Notes: a model not told the origin generated them from the letters alone. A stretch of DNA of 64,000 bases from Pardosa pseudoannulata (GCA_032207245.1 CM063502.1:116458197-116522196), one strand, 5' to 3'. Positions 13,682 through 27,126 are shown, counted from the first letter of the stretch. Program-made: numbers and translations.

Positions 13682-13724
<43 letters not shown>
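13682..13724. repeat. Poly(A) run
   Basis: An A homopolymer of about 43 bases, abutting the truncated SINE. Confidence 0.95.
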
Positions 13725-13725
<1 letters not shown>

Positions 13726-13821
13726 AAAAAAGACAAATCTCTCCTTAAAATTTTCACATTTTCTTAAGATTGCCAGAAATTTACTTCTAAAGTTAGCTAA
13801 AGTTTATAGATTCTCATATGT

Positions 13822-13823
<2 letters not shown>

Positions 13824-13853
<30 letters not shown>
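13824..13853. repeat. (TA)n microsatellite
   Basis: Borders the second copy of the (TA)n-embedded element on its left. Confidence 0.95.
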
Positions 13854-13856
<3 letters not shown>

Positions 13857-14490
13857 ATCAACGGGGAGAAACCACCCCAAATTTACACTTGAAGAGTTCT
13901 TTTGAATTTGCCCCTATTATTTTCCCCAGCCTGGGCATGCTGGGCTGCCAAGAGTCCCACTAAACGTCTGTTCGAAAGAAACACATCAGTCGTCGTGGCC
14001 GAACGTAATCTTTATTTCATCTTCTCAAAATAGCACAAAATCCAGAGGCATCTGAACCGGACGGTGTCAGAACGCTCTCTCTAACTACATGTGGCAACGG
14101 CAACCTTTAGCGAGAGACGACTAAATACCATGTGTGGTTTAGTGTCGTGGGAAAATGCTGAGGCAACAGTTAATTGCTTATAGAGAGTAACCTTTGATTA
14201 GAGACATCTGCCAAAGTGTGGCGTTTCAGAAGAGTATTATTGCTGATCGTTACAGATTTTCCTGGGAGAGTTATTGCTTCCTCTTTAAAATGCCAGCAAT
14301 ATCATTTTATGTTTTGAGAATCAAAGAAAAATTTCAGGGTTCGTCTAAAGGAATGAAAACTTCCTCGTTCAAATTACATGGCTGGGAAAATATGGTTAAC
14401 ATATAGAGAAGAAATTAAGATTTAGAATAATGAATAGGGAAAAGGGATAATTTTGGATAAACTTTAGGGCTTAGATATTGATATTATTAC
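13854..14490 (-). mobile_element. (TA)n-embedded non-autonomous element, copy 2
   Basis: Reverse-orientation relative of 1494-2124, 637 bp against 631 bp. It begins GTAATCAACGGGG and ends ATATTGATATTATTAC, with (TA)n on both sides (13824-13853 and 14491-14507). The 70-codon open frame at 14194-14406 has stops in copy 1 and no recognisable domain, so it is treated as chance. Confidence 0.72.
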
Positions 14491-14507
14491 ATATATATAT
14501 ATATATA
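14491..14507. repeat. Short (AT)n tract
   Basis: Right-hand border of the (TA)n-embedded element copy 2. Confidence 0.9.
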
Positions 14508-15419
14508 GTTCTGACCTACCAATATATTTATAGGTACATGAAATCTCATTTCTGGTGCCTAATATGTATCTCTGGTTTTCGTGTTATGCTGAAGTTTTAT
14601 CCCTAACAATGCGAAAGCCCAAATTTATTAACAATCTTTCTTCTTGCTGCATGATTGCTCTGAATATACGGTTGTTATCTCTTAGCCTTAAGTCTTAAAT
14701 ATCATATCTAATTAGGACTACTTTATCTAACACCTTTTGTCATGCCGTTAGAAGAATAATGTGTAGGGTGTGATCAATCATTAGACAGCCTCTACCTCTG
14801 AAACAGATACTTCTTAGCAGATAACTATAAAGTAATTTAACGTTGGGAATAATTCTGTGATGGAGAGTTAATAGGAGATTAAGCAAGAGAGAAAAGTAGT
14901 TCATCTGTGATGGGTCTCTTATAAATTTAGCATAATTGCAATCTCTTTTCCTTTTGTATTTTACAATCGATAATAAGAACATGGATTTAATGCGCCAGTA
15001 AAGTATGAATTTAAAAAACCATGTATTTAAAATACCATGTATTTAATGACAGGTATAAATAATTTCAAAATATATATTTTTCTTAATGATATTTTTTGTG
15101 TCATGATGTTTTCATATACCAGGGACATTCCCTTCTTTATGAAATATTGTAAAATGCACTCAAAGCACACAGAGTCTCGATGATGTAACGACGCAAATTA
15201 CAAAACGCGCTTACAATATTTCAATAATTTACCATGTATAATTTATTTATTTATTTTCAATGAGGGAGGTCACTTGCTTCTTATAGCTTGCGCCCTGCAT
15301 CCATATATTTATACAAATACGTATGTGGGGATATGCACTTTATGCTCATATCTATATAAGTATTTTTAATACAAAAAATATTTGTGAAATACTACTTGTC
15401 CCCCACTCTCAATCACATC
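14508..15419. other. Unannotated AT-rich DNA
   Basis: No feature recognised. Confidence 0.45.
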
Positions 15420-16030
15420 CGACTACATAGTCTATAAATTAGACAGTTAATACATATTTGATCCAAAATGAACATTTTTCATATTGAACGTTCATGTGCA
15501 GTTGCATGATAATTTAGGAAGTATAATTTCTGATGCAATTAAGAATGCTCCATTATATTTCTTAACATACTTATTAAAATCCAAATAACAAAAATAAATT
15601 ATTAAAACCCTGTCCTGTATTTTTATGCATAAATAAATAATTTTAAAATATTTTCTTTGTCAGATATGAATAAGTGTAAAAATATTTTCAAATTCCGAGA
15701 AGTTTCATTAAATTATAAAATATTTTAATATGCGCTTGAAATATCTTCAGTCTTATATGCAGAGCAATACACATGAAAATTAACGTATCAATATGCACGA
15801 GTGTTTCTATCTAGATAAATGATTTCTTCAACTATATATTGTTGAATTTAAAAATATTTCTAAATTATTTTTTTCTACGAAAACGGAATTACAGTCGTTT
15901 ACAAGTCTATAAAATAGACAATTACATACATATTTGACCCAAAGTACGCACTTTGTCTATTAAATGCTCATGTGTGATTGCATGCTAACTTGTGTGTATA
16001 ATCGCTGATGCGAGCAAGCATGTCCTAGCG
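15420..16030. repeat. Diverged direct repeat pair, ~475 bp apart
   Basis: 15425-15560 and 15895-16030 share a succession of words: GTCTATAAATTAGACA / GTCTATAAAATAGACA, ACATATTTGA(T/C)CCAAA, TGCTCATGTG(T)GATTGCATG-like, and TGATGC. This is an old tandem duplication of about 475 bp. Confidence 0.6.
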
Positions 16031-17302
16031 TCCTTATTAAAACTCCCAAATTCTCGAGTCGTGAACCGAATTTTCCGCTGCGTCAGAAGGATGAATGTGT
16101 TGCTCTTTAATTACCAGGCTTACTCTTAAGCTTCAGTTAATTTGGCGATTTACGGCAGGCATTTCTTTTTTTGGATTAATGTGCAAAAACTAGGAGAAAA
16201 TGAAGATTGATATTCTTGAAAACTGTAATCCTTTTGGCTGGTCGTCTTTCTGTAAAATTGCCTGCGCCTCCCCTTCATTTTGGAGATAGAAGGAGATTAA
16301 AATGGCGCTGCCGCTGTATTGAATAAAGAGTGCATTAGTGTTCTGAAAGATAAAATAATAAAAATAATGAGTATTTGGCACATAAAAAATGATTAGTTTA
16401 TGATGAGTTTCGTAGAGTTACAACTAAATTATTAATTATTTTGCATTTATTAAATTGAATGAGGCAATTTATTTATTCACTTTTGTGATTTATTTAAGTT
16501 TACGACTATTATCTCTTTTCACATTAAGAAAAGTATATGCAGTGATGGTGTTGTAGAGCTTTTAGCACAGGAACTAGGCTTATAAAAGTAAATAATAATG
16601 GTTTTGTTTTAAAGAACTCCGAATTGAATACAAACTGTAAAACATAAAACTTTAAATAATCGTAACTTATTATAAAAAGGGAAGTTTAAGAACATCCAGA
16701 TAATCATAAAATGAATGAAAAGTGCTCCTGCTTTCTCATTTTATGTATCACAAATTAAGCTTAGTTTTTTTATTAACTACTGTTTCAACCCTTTACGTAT
16801 GTTTCTGCTTTTATGTGTCTGGGAATAGAGATTTAATATTTACATTGAGTAACAATTTAAATAGATGCACTGTTCTTTAAAGTTTTTTATTTAATTTTTC
16901 AATAAGAGATGAAATTTAAAGCAAAACTATATTAGAATATTTATTATACATCGTATACATTATGTTGGTTTGCATAAAATACTACGATTATATAATTGGG
17001 GAAATAATCCCTCTGTGTAATGCATTAATATGCAAGATCAAACTTTTCTTTTATATTTTGCATGCATTTAATAAATCAAATTAAGATTATGATATTTATT
17101 TTTAGCTTTTAAAAGTATAGCTTATTAACCATTGTTATATTTGTGAGAAGTACAATACACTCTGTTTTACTAGCACAAATATTTCAAATATATAAAGTGT
17201 GTAATGTTATTTCTATCGATTTTTGCATGATTTTTCTTCTTTTTAATGATTAAAAAGAATTCTAATTAGATACTTATTTGTAGTTATACATAAATTATTA
17301 AC
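16031..17302. other. Unannotated AT-rich DNA
   Basis: No feature recognised; the 63-codon frame at 16190-16381 has no family resemblance. Confidence 0.45.
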
Positions 17303-17896
17303 TTATAGCAAATAGAAGGGAGGCGATTGCGCCAAAAAACTTATTGAAAAAGAACTTATGTTATATATGTAGTCATTATCCTTGAAATGGAAACCATGGC
17401 ATTTGAGAAAACAATGGAGAAAAATGACACATAGCTCTATCTCAAGATAAACGTATACCAAAATGGCAATACTCTCAGATTCTGTGATCCCCAAAAAGTC
17501 TTTTTGAATACACAACACAGAAGCTTTATTGCTGGGGTTCTCATGATACTATAACTGTCTCTAAACAAATATAATAAAAACTTCCTAAAGATCCTCATTA
17601 AGCTGGCAATATTCCAATTATCTCTGTAATTATAGAAAGTCAACTGTCAATGATGCGTGGTTTGATCCTGAAACCGCAATCAACGTATTCGCTTTGTCTT
17701 TCACTTGCAGAGTTTTGAGCAGAAAGAAAACATTTGTTAGAAGACTGATAGGATTACTTATTTTATTTGAAAGTTGATCATCTAAACAAATTAGTAAATG
17801 TAAAAACACTTCAATTACTACATCTATGACTAAAATGTAGTAATTTCTGAAGGTGACGATACAGCATGGAAATATACAAAGAAATATCTGATGCAA
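17303..17896 (-). pseudogene. Possible decayed coding relic, unknown family
   Basis: Two open stretches on the minus strand (17896-17630 and 17518-17303) are in the same frame, separated by about 110 bases with several stops. A second frame (17643-17437) is open across exactly that gap. The conceptual product therefore reads through about 195 codons with two frame changes and is rich in Leu/Ile/Phe segments with interspersed charged residues, more protein-like than the surrounding chance frames. I recognise no domain. It could be coincidence. Confidence 0.25.
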
Positions 17897-20420
17897 AAGT
17901 AATAGCTAACGAAGTATATAACGAAGTATTTTGCAGTCAGTTCAGAAAATAAGACTTTTTGCCTAGAGTTAAATTGTAAATACTATACTTACTCTTGCTA
18001 CTAATAACATTAAGTCAAAATGTAATCATTTCCTTCATAACTTAAATTTGGACAAAAATGCTACAATTTTTTGTTCATTATTTTAATGTATAGCTTTAAT
18101 ACACTTAGAAAATGTGTTGTTTTCCCTGTCAAACTATTTTGCTTTGTTGTATTTTTCATACAGTTTCAATAATACCAAAATTAGATAAATTCCAAAGAAA
18201 ATTATCTTATTTCTGTTTGTACTTTTTCCGATTTGTTGAACTTCTAGAAAAGAAAACCCCTAAAAATCCGCTAATATACTTTACAAAGATTAGGCAATTA
18301 ACTCTTGGAAAGAAGTAAAGTAGTTGACAAAATAGTGAAGAGTAAACAAGTAAAGGATGTGGAACAGCAAAGTATCAGGAAGTGGCTGAACTAAGATAAA
18401 TCATCCAAGACATTTTCCAAAGAGTGTTAAAAGTTCTTTTTTTTCTTTTGTATTCGGGAGAGATAATTAAGATATAAGCCAACGTAAATTTGATTCTAAT
18501 GCTTAAAGAAAGACTTCTATCAATATTTGTTTTCAAGAATAAAATTATTTTTGAGTCAATAGACTTTCAAATTATTAATTTTCTTCTAGAAAATATGACA
18601 TGAAGCTGTTTCTTTCTAAAGTGTTATTCAGCCTCTCTATGCAAATTTATTATAATTGTTTGGTAACAAAAGTCTCGTCTTTATGAGGGCTTTTATTCAG
18701 ATTAAATGCTTGGTTAAAAATGAGATGATTCTCGCAAGCAGAAAATTAAAGAAATAAAGAATTGCATTTGCGGTATAATACTGTTATTGGACAAATTACC
18801 CAGAGACGATTGTATATCTTTCTGATCTTTTTAATAATTCCAGGGTTAAATTAGTCAGTAAATTTGATATAGCAAAAGAAATTTTTGTGAAAATATATTT
18901 GTGTGCATTCACGAGAGAAGGGGCAATGTTTTGTTTGTAAGAAGCATGATTTGTCTTTAAAAAAATGTAAGTAAAATTCTCTCAGGAATTGAAATAATGT
19001 AATAAGACTTCCTGTTTGGAGATTAGAACTTTGAATCAAATTGTTTTTGAAGTTGCACTTAAGAAAAATGATTTTTCTCAACAAGAAATGCAAAGCTGAT
19101 GATAAACTACTTTATAAGTGCAACATGTAAAAATATTTTAGAATTAAAGAACAATAGGTGTTTTGTGCACATTTTTTTAAATGAAGTATGAATTTTAATA
19201 ATATTCATGTAATTTTAAGTATTATTGTAATCGATTATTTGCTTTAAAATTTCAGTAATTTAAAATTTTGCTAATATTTACTGCTTATTGTAAAACATAA
19301 ACATGATTATTCTATTACTTCAGAAAAGTATATGATCAGTCTCTTTCTAGATTTCTTTATTATACACAAATAATTAAGTGGCTCTTTAGCATCAAAATTA
19401 GCAAATTTTACAAACTTCAAACCCTTTGAGATCTATTAATGACTACTTAGACATGGCTTAGGAATTTTATGACTCGAGATATCTGTCCAGAAAGCATAAA
19501 ATTAGACTGTACACCATTCCCATGTTTGCACTAATAATTAAAGTGGCAGAAAAATTAATAGATTTGGGATAAAGGGGAATGCAAGTTAGACCGGAGCAAT
19601 GAGTTTCTGGTCTCTCTCGCAGAATAGGAAGACACTAAGGCTAATTACGGTGAAGATCATGTCACAATTTAATTTCGTAAGGTATAACGGCTTGAAACCT
19701 TTAGGAACATTTTATTTGGAATTCAGAGAAAGAAGACGAAATGCCCAGGCTTGTCTCGCCTGGATAAAAACGGAGATTTAATTCAGAAACCATTATTTTA
19801 TATGGAAGTTCATTTTATATCATGTCTAAAATGTAATCAGTCCATAATACTGAATATTACAAATAGTAATAAATCAATTTCAATTAAACAACTTTTCTCT
19901 CACAGAGCTTTACAAAATCCCTTTATTCAAACTTTAATTATCGCAATTAAGTTTTTAAAAACATTAATTCTTGTGTATTTTACTAAGTGTTCATTTTGGG
20001 TTTGACATCTTTTGTAATAGTTTTCTCATTTTCATTTTCCCCTTTAGTAACTAACTACTACTAAATAAATACTTCATAATATAATAATAATATTACGTTC
20101 ATTACTAGAACTCATTATTATGACTTTAAACAAATATTAAAGAGCGAAACAATGATTTTTGAAACAATAGAAATTTTGGAGCATTGTTGCATATCTAGGT
20201 TTTAATTTGTTTCATTATAAATTAGATACGAGTAAAAATGCCCTTTTTATGTTATGGGAGGTAATTTAAACAAATCTATTTTTTTAATTTCAGCTTATAA
20301 TAGCAGAAAAAAATGAAAATACTGTTATAGTTTCCTTGAATTTTTTATTGAAGTGATAGACTTTTTTTCAAACAGACCCATTTCATTATCAAAGACATGT
20401 AAACCTCTTCAAGGTGGAAT
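17897..20420. other. Unannotated AT-rich DNA
   Basis: Short open frames only; nothing recognised. Confidence 0.45.
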
Positions 20421-20434
20421 TCTTAAAACATTAA

Positions 20435-20609
20435 GCTGAACGATGGCCGATTGGTTAGAGTGCTGGCCTTTGGTACCGGACTTCGTGAGTTCGAATCCCA
20501 CTATGGCATGGATGTTTGTAGCCGTAAGAAATCGGCTTTAAGCTGTAGGTCCCGGTTTCATTAGCCCTCGTGTTGGAAAAAGTAGGCCGTAGCACTCCAA
20601 ACCAAACCA
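20435..20609 (+). mobile_element. tRNA-derived SINE, copy A
   Basis: A tRNA-like head carries an A box within GGCCGATTGGTTAGAGTGC and a B box GAGTTCGAATCCCAC, followed by a family-specific body (GCATGGATGTTTGTAGCCG, TAGGTCCCGG, ATTAGCCCTCGTGTTG) and a tail of CCAAA units. Flanking 14-bp target duplications, with one mismatch, lie at 20421-20434 and 20610-20623 (TCTTAAAACATTAA / TCTTTAAACATTAA). RNA polymerase III transcription and LINE-driven insertion are expected for this class. Confidence 0.9.
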
Positions 20610-20716
20610 TCTTTAAACATTAAAGTAACTTGTAATTCAATGTAACAAGTAATTCAATGTTATAAAAGGTTTATTTCATAGTACAAGATAGAAGAAATGT
20701 ATTTCAAACCTAACAG

Positions 20717-20892
20717 GCCGAACGATGGCAGAATGGTTAGGGTGTTGGCCTTTGGAACCGGAGTTCGCGTGTTCGAATCCCACTATGATGGACGTTCGTA
20801 GCCGTTCGGAATTTGCTTTAAGCAGTAGGTCCCGGTATCATTAGCCCTCGTGTTGCAAAAAGTAGACCGTAGCGCTCCAAAGCCAGACCAGT
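20717..20892 (+). mobile_element. tRNA-derived SINE, copy B
   Basis: Same family as copy A, about 100 bp downstream in the same orientation: A box in GGCAGAATGGTTAGGGTG, B box GTGTTCGAATCCCAC, CCAAAGCCAGACC tail. An 8-bp imperfect duplication CCTAACAG/CCTAATAG flanks it (20709-20716, 20893-20900). Confidence 0.88.
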
Positions 20893-20900
20893 CCTAATAG

Positions 20901-22462
20901 TGTATTGAAATTGATTTAAGATATGGGATCTTGTAACTTCTGAACAACTTTGTACTCTTGAATTGTACAATGAAGCCCAATTAGACTATTGTTATTCACA
21001 GCTGCAAAAGAATTAAAAAAATTTCTAATAACCATCATAAAAATTCCTTATAATATGAATTTTTGCTTCAGTATATTCAAATTTTAAAAATATTTAGTAG
21101 CTTATAACTTATTTAAAAACATTATTAGTTTCTCCAGTCTTTATTTTTAACAGTTAAATTAAAATTTTAAAACCTCAAAATTACTATCTGATATTAATCA
21201 TAGCCTCAAACGATAGGAAGCTGTAAAAATAAATTCTACCGCATGTTTTCTCTCAAAAATATTCTTCCCCAAATTCTCTTTATTTATTTTTTATCTTATA
21301 TCCAGTAGTCATAGGAATGTGCCAATGAATAATGGAACTGACTTTAAAATAGATATGAAGGAAAGCTAAAAATAAGCATGAGCTTTCTTAAAAATAATGC
21401 TGAAATATGTGTTTATTTAAAATATGATCTATATGTATGAAAGCGGTATTATATTAATTCGTTTAAACTGCAATACGCTTTTGTAGTGAACTATAAAATA
21501 TTCAGAAAAGCGTATTTATGACAAGAGCGTTATAAAAATCTATATTCAAAAATTATTATCACCATAAATTTTTCTTTAGTATTTAAGAATAATAAAATTG
21601 AAAATGAAGCAATATTTTACATTGTATACACATTTCCGTAGATAATTTAAATATTGGAAAATACTGACGAATGTGAGCGATAAATAACAGGAAATTATTA
21701 TAAATTTTCACATTTTGATTTATTAAAGTTTAGAATTCCCCTAACGGAAATAAGAATATATTTTGAAATATATTAAAATAAATCCGTATCTAAAGCTCAT
21801 TATGATATTGTTATTGTAAAATACCTTTGTTCATGTGCACTAATATATTAATAAAATCTTATTCTAAACTATAATTCTGAAATCAATAAAATGAAACAAT
21901 TAAGAATGAAAGTAAATAAAATCATTGCTTTCAGTATTTTTAGCTCTAATTTTAGAATAAAATATAAAATATAAGGCTTTACGTTGTACAGATATTTACT
22001 CGAAAAATACGATCACACCGTAATGACGTCGTATACTTTTTATAACTGCATAGTCAATAAAAGCACATGTAGACTTAACACTAAACTCCATGTTTATCAT
22101 TACATTAATAGCTGAAGTAAAAATGCTATTAGAATCCTTTATTAAAGATTCACTTGGTTCAACATAAGAAATAGCTCAACATTAGAGTTTATATAAAAGT
22201 GAAGATTTTCTCTTTGATATAACTTAAGACTAATCTTTTTAATAAGATACGTAAAAAATATTTATCAAACACACATAAAAGTAACATGGCGAGTTCAAAG
22301 TGGAAAATTATTTAGTACTATTTTAAGCATTTAAAACAATCCATTTACCCGTTACCTGTTTTTGAAGTAATATTACACGACAGTGATGAACCCTGGTTTT
22401 GACATATTATATATACCACTTTTCCTGAAAATTTACTTTCAGCTTTTTAAATACTTCTATAG
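20901..22462. other. Unannotated AT-rich DNA
   Basis: No feature recognised. Confidence 0.45.
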
Positions 22463-22969
22463 TTAACCTTTTAAAGGTCACTACTGAAAATTCTTTGGGG
22501 TTTAAGAGAATTAGGCTATAAACGTTAACTGTGAACATTACATATGTGAAATGTGAGAAAAATATTAAAATTTATTTGTAGTAAGATGGTGGGTTTTAAC
22601 TGTGAAACTATCTACCCTCTTGTACAGCTCGAAAATAATACACTATTAAAATGTAAATATTTAAAGAACACTGCATAATTATCCTTAAAGGGATATAACA
22701 GATAAATAGCTAAACTATTTATAGAAAATGTTTTGGATAGATATATTTATTTGAGGTCATGACGGAAAGAAATCAAATACCTGAATTTTTTTGCCAATTT
22801 AAACAAGTATCTTTTAAAGAGAAAAATAGATTATTTGTAGTGCTACTATTCATTAATAGCCTGAAGTATCAAAAACATTCGAAAAATCATTATTATATAT
22901 TTAAAAAGAAGAGAAAAAATATGTTAATAGGCAGTTTCACTACGAAATCACCGTCCTTTAAAAGGTTAA
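22463..22969. mobile_element. TTAA-flanked element, family C copy 1
   Basis: 507 bp between TTAA at 22463-22466 and 22966-22969, with inverted termini CCTTTTAAAGG. It is related to 54081-54623: shared order of GGTCAC, GGCTATAAACGTT, a central TGCATAATTATC-like block, GGTCATGACGGAAAG, and near the right end TTTCACTACGAAATCACCGT. The frame at 22759-23016 crosses the right end of the element and is not a gene. Confidence 0.8.
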
Positions 22970-23189
22970 AACAGGAAGAGATAGAAAATGACATAGAAAA
23001 ACGGGAAAGGGGTTAAGTAAAACTTCCTGAAGTTACTTTTATTAAGCTAATTATATCCTTCTGTATTTTGGTAAGCTAAAAAATAAGAAATTTAAAATTT
23101 GCCAGATTTTTGAATTTTTTTCTATTTACTGAAAGATTGAACGTTTTCTGCGTATTTTATGTGCCTCTGAAAGATTGTTGGTGTTGTTG

Positions 23190-24650
23190 GGACTCATCTC
23201 CCTGGAGTAGAAAAAGCCTACGTCAGTGCTGCATGAGCACATCTAAAACCTTCTCCTGTCCAACCACACTTATCCCCAGGAGGCATTAGACAATAAGACG
23301 GTGACCGGAACTAGCAGGAAGTTAACAGGAACAAGAAGAAAAAAATATTTTTTCACATTTTGAAATTTCTTTCATTTAAGTGTTCACTTCCGAATCTTAA
23401 TAAGGATGATAAGAGAGCCTTGGGTTATCTTCACAGCAGAAACATACAAAGACCCAGGCCCCTAACCGCGTACACAAGTTATGAACTGGTGAAAGACACC
23501 AAGTAGAAAGTATTTTACTTTTATGGAGGGAATGGATTTCCAAACAAGTTAGTTCTGCAGAGTTGGTGATTTGAAGGTTATAACCATTTCTAGTAACTGT
23601 ATCTGCATTCTCAATACCGTACGCCACAAGGCGCAAAGAAATCAATTAGAGAATCACGAATTTCCTCAAGTCTAGCTCACAGAGAAGGCACTAGAATATC
23701 CTGGTCAGGTTCATTATATATTTTCGGCCAATTGTTTTGATGTTGGATAGCACGTTTACTGTCAAATTCCAGAACTACTTTTATCAGTAGTAAGGACGTA
23801 ATAAGAACATTTCCAATAGCTATAATTTTTACCTTAAAACAAAGCAACAGTGAAGGTTTCGGATACTATATTTATTATCCTCGTAGGAGTTGCTGATGAA
23901 GACACCACTTTCAGCACAGTCATCAATATTGCTACCATCCGTATAGATAACTAAGGCTTTAAAAGGGCTATCATTAATGACCTCTAGAGCATCTGATTTT
24001 AAAGATTCGGATAGTCCTCCTGCTTGCTGGCACAAGACTTCAGATTTTCATTGAAACTAATGCTTTCAATTAATTCCATAGGGAGCAAACAACTAAAAGT
24101 CAACAATGATACAACCTTTATAATTCATAAAACTGGGTTCCCACACAGGATCATGAGGGGTAACTCTTTTCAAACGCTGAATTACTCGTCCAATTTAAAA
24201 TATAGTTAGAAGTTCTTCTAAAATCTACTATGCTCATCAGTTTAATAAACCATTTAAAGAGTTTATCTTAAATCCAGTAGTTAAAAATATAATCATCTTC
24301 TAATAGGATCACTTCACTTGAGCAGCTCTTCCTTAATCCTGTGACGATTCTTGCTGCACTGTGTCGGATTCTGTCTTAAATCTTTAAATTGTTAGCTGTG
24401 GCCATTTGCAAAATCTGGTAGCTACACACAAGGACAAGACTACCGAAAGTGGTTCTAAGAGTGGAAGCATCAGCTCCTCAATCTCTGCCTGAAATATACT
24501 ACAAGATCTGCAGTATTTTTCTGGCCTTGTCTGTTTTCTCTAATTTCTACAGTTTATTTTCAGGGTCCAAAGTAAAACCAAGATAAATTGGATATTTATA
24601 ACTATACAGCCTTTGGTTCGCAAAGTGGATCTCAAGAGACTAAGGCATTC
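23190..24650 (-). pseudogene. Non-LTR retrotransposon remnant (RT C-terminus, RNase H, 3' end)
   Basis: Read from 24650 downward on the minus strand. A reverse-transcriptase C-terminal segment contains YLGFTLDPE (near 24590), then ARKILQIL, GADASTLRTTFGSLV and DRIRHSAARIVTGLR (near 24340). An RNase H domain follows with ALVIYTDGSN at residues 27-36 of the open segment 24035-23829; the Asp of YTDGS is the first catalytic acidic residue. The open segment 23645-23397 matches the order expected for the end of the protein and includes SAELTCLEIHSLHKSKI. The non-coding tail runs to about 23190. Several stops and frame shifts break it, and the endonuclease and RT catalytic core are absent (5' truncation). 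It is jockey-like in layout, but clade placement is inference. Confidence 0.85.
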
Positions 24651-24689
24651 AGTGTATGGATGGTAACTATAAACTTATAAAGTTTACTT

Positions 24690-25640
24690 ACCGTTAATAT
24701 AACGTAAGTGTATTGTAGTATTTTATTATGCAGAAAATAGTATTTCTATCACTTTTATTAAAAGCCTAATGAAGCAATCCATTACTTTAATGTCTTAAAA
24801 TTTTATATTAAAATCAAATTAAAAAGCACACTCTTTTAAAATTCCAGAGTCTTCTATGCACTCAAAATAGTCATTGAAATTTCTTTGTGTTTTCAGTGTG
24901 TTTATATATAAACCGCATATGAAATGCATTAACATAAAAAATAGACATTCAGAAAGATTAAGTAAAATCATTGTACTCTTTTAAATATAGCATTTTGGGT
25001 TCAGCTTTTTAAATTGTCTTGTTATAAAATAAAAAGCATTCTATTAATGTTAAATTCTGTTTTGTAAAATTCAAATTTAAAATACACTCAGTATGCACAT
25101 GTTTATTTAATATATTGTAGTACTTTGTTATTCAAAAAATAATATAAATAATATTCCTTTATGCAACGAGCCTAATGTAGCAATCAATTGCTTTAATAAT
25201 ATAAACTTGTTATATTTGAATGAAATTCAACAATTATACTCTTCTAAAATTCCGGCTTTTTCTATCAAGACTAACCAATTGAATGTCTTTAGTTTTCAGC
25301 GTATTTAAGTATGAAGTACATTTGAAGTACATTAGCATGGAAAATAGCTATCCAATAAGATTACATAAAATCATGGTACCTTTTTCAAACATAGCATTTT
25401 TTTTTTTTTTGGCTTTAGTGTAATTTTCTTTTAAATTTCCTTAAAATAATAGTTATTCTATTAACGTTAAAATTTCTTTTCTTACATTGGCATCCAATAT
25501 TCATGAATATACAACATTTATCTTTTAATTTATTGTAGCGTTACACTGAAAATAATATCCAAGATAATATAATTTTTGCAATGAGCCAATGAAGTACTCC
25601 ATTATTTTAATGACTTAAATTTAAAAAAATAAATGCTTCT
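24690..25640. repeat. Diverged tandem triplication, ~400-420-bp unit
   Basis: Three related units, anchored by TATTGTAGTATTTTATT (24711), TATTGTAGTACTTTGTT (about 25111) and TATTGTAGCGTTACACT (about 25532). Each is followed by a TGCAA/GAGCCTAATGAAGCAATCC-like block. Heavily diverged, so old. Confidence 0.75.
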
Positions 25641-26300
25641 AAATGCAGCATAAATTTCAAATATATGCCAATTCTGTTCCGAGAGCAACATCAAATAGCA
25701 TTCCAGATTATACATAGACAACAGGGTAAAATATGTAGCAAAAGAGAGATTTTTCATTTGATATGCACAGAAGCTCAATAAAAAAACCTTCTTCTTTTAA
25801 AGAAATGGTTTATTTTACCATAATGCATTGCCATCATGCACCGAATACATTTTCAGAAAACCTTTACACTAAGCCAGTAGATAGTTCTCCACATAAATTA
25901 GTAGGGAAAGAAATGCCTCTTTTTACGTTTCGTAAAATGTGTGGTGGATCCGTTTCTTATGCATGAAATGTACTTATACGGATCATTATCTTGAATCCCC
26001 ATCATTGTAAAAAGCTAATCTTTATCTTATTTATTTGATATTTTTTCAGCCTGTTTTTGCCAGCGATTCACAGTTCTTTCTTTTTATTGCTATAATTTTG
26101 CTCGTAGTGGGAAGCAAATAATTCAAAGACTCCCTTCGTTTTGAATCGGTGTGTCAAAAAAGAAACAGGATTAAGTTTGATTAGGTACATTTGAGAGGAT
26201 TTTGGATGCTATAATAACTCAATTTTTATGTCATATTAAATTCTTTACAGCAGAACATTTAATCCATTCATTTTAAAAAATATCGCCAATATATAAAAAT
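25641..26300. other. Unannotated AT-rich DNA
   Basis: One 67-codon open frame (25763-25966) without recognisable family. Confidence 0.45.
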
Positions 26301-26818
26301 AAATGAACTCGAGTTTTAATTCTTTGTGCTGTGGGTGAATGTAAATTAGTAACATGATGCTCAATCCCTTATTTTAGAATAGATAGCAATAAAGACAAGT
26401 ACTGTAGCATACTCAACACTGACGTGTGTAGATAAGTAATGTCGATTTATTAAGAAAATAATAAAACTGAATTAAATGGATTATATTTTATGTAAATTGA
26501 ATATTTTACTGAAAAAAATAGTTTTCTGTCTACTTTTATTTTATTTACATTACTTTAATAAATGAACTCGAATTTTAATTCTTTGTGCTGTGGGTAAATG
26601 TAAATTAGTAACATGATGCTCAAACCATTATTTTAGAATAGATAGCAATAAAGACAAGTACTGTAGCATACTCAGTACTGACGTGTGTAGATAAGTAATG
26701 TCGATTTATAAAGAAATATAAAAACTGAATTAAATAAATTATTTTTAATATAAATTTAATATTTTACTAAAAAAGAATAGTTTTCTGCCTACTTTTATTT
26801 TATTTACATTACTTTTAT
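26301..26818. repeat. Tandem duplication, 259-bp unit
   Basis: AAATGAACTCGAGTTTTAAT at 26301 recurs as AAATGAACTCGAATTTTAAT at 26560, and the units stay nearly identical throughout. Confidence 0.92.
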
Positions 26819-27126
26819 AAATTATTAAATGAATTTATTCAGTAATGGATTTTAAGTACGAGAATAAATTGTAAACTAATACACATATTGTTTAATTTTT
26901 AACTCAAAAATGCAGAAAAATATTACTTCTTTCTATTAAAATTGTTTCAAAATTTCAAAATATTAATTTAATGATGCCTTTAAAGTTTGTAAAATTTCTC
27001 CTGTCTGCCTTTCTGCCAGTGGGTTTCTTCTTTTCAACAGTAAAGAGAAAGCTTCTTAAGCTTTTAAATAGCTGTTTACATTGCATTGCCTTTTATTTGT
27101 GAATTCTTAACATTTGTCCATATCTA

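Noticed and set aside
13682..13724. Poly(A) run as the tail of a processed pseudogene
   Set aside because: No gene-like sequence precedes it on the plus strand; it abuts a truncated minus-strand SINE, so its origin is unclear.
25763..25966. 67-codon frame with balanced composition as a small gene
   Set aside because: No promoter, family or conservation evidence visible from one sequence.
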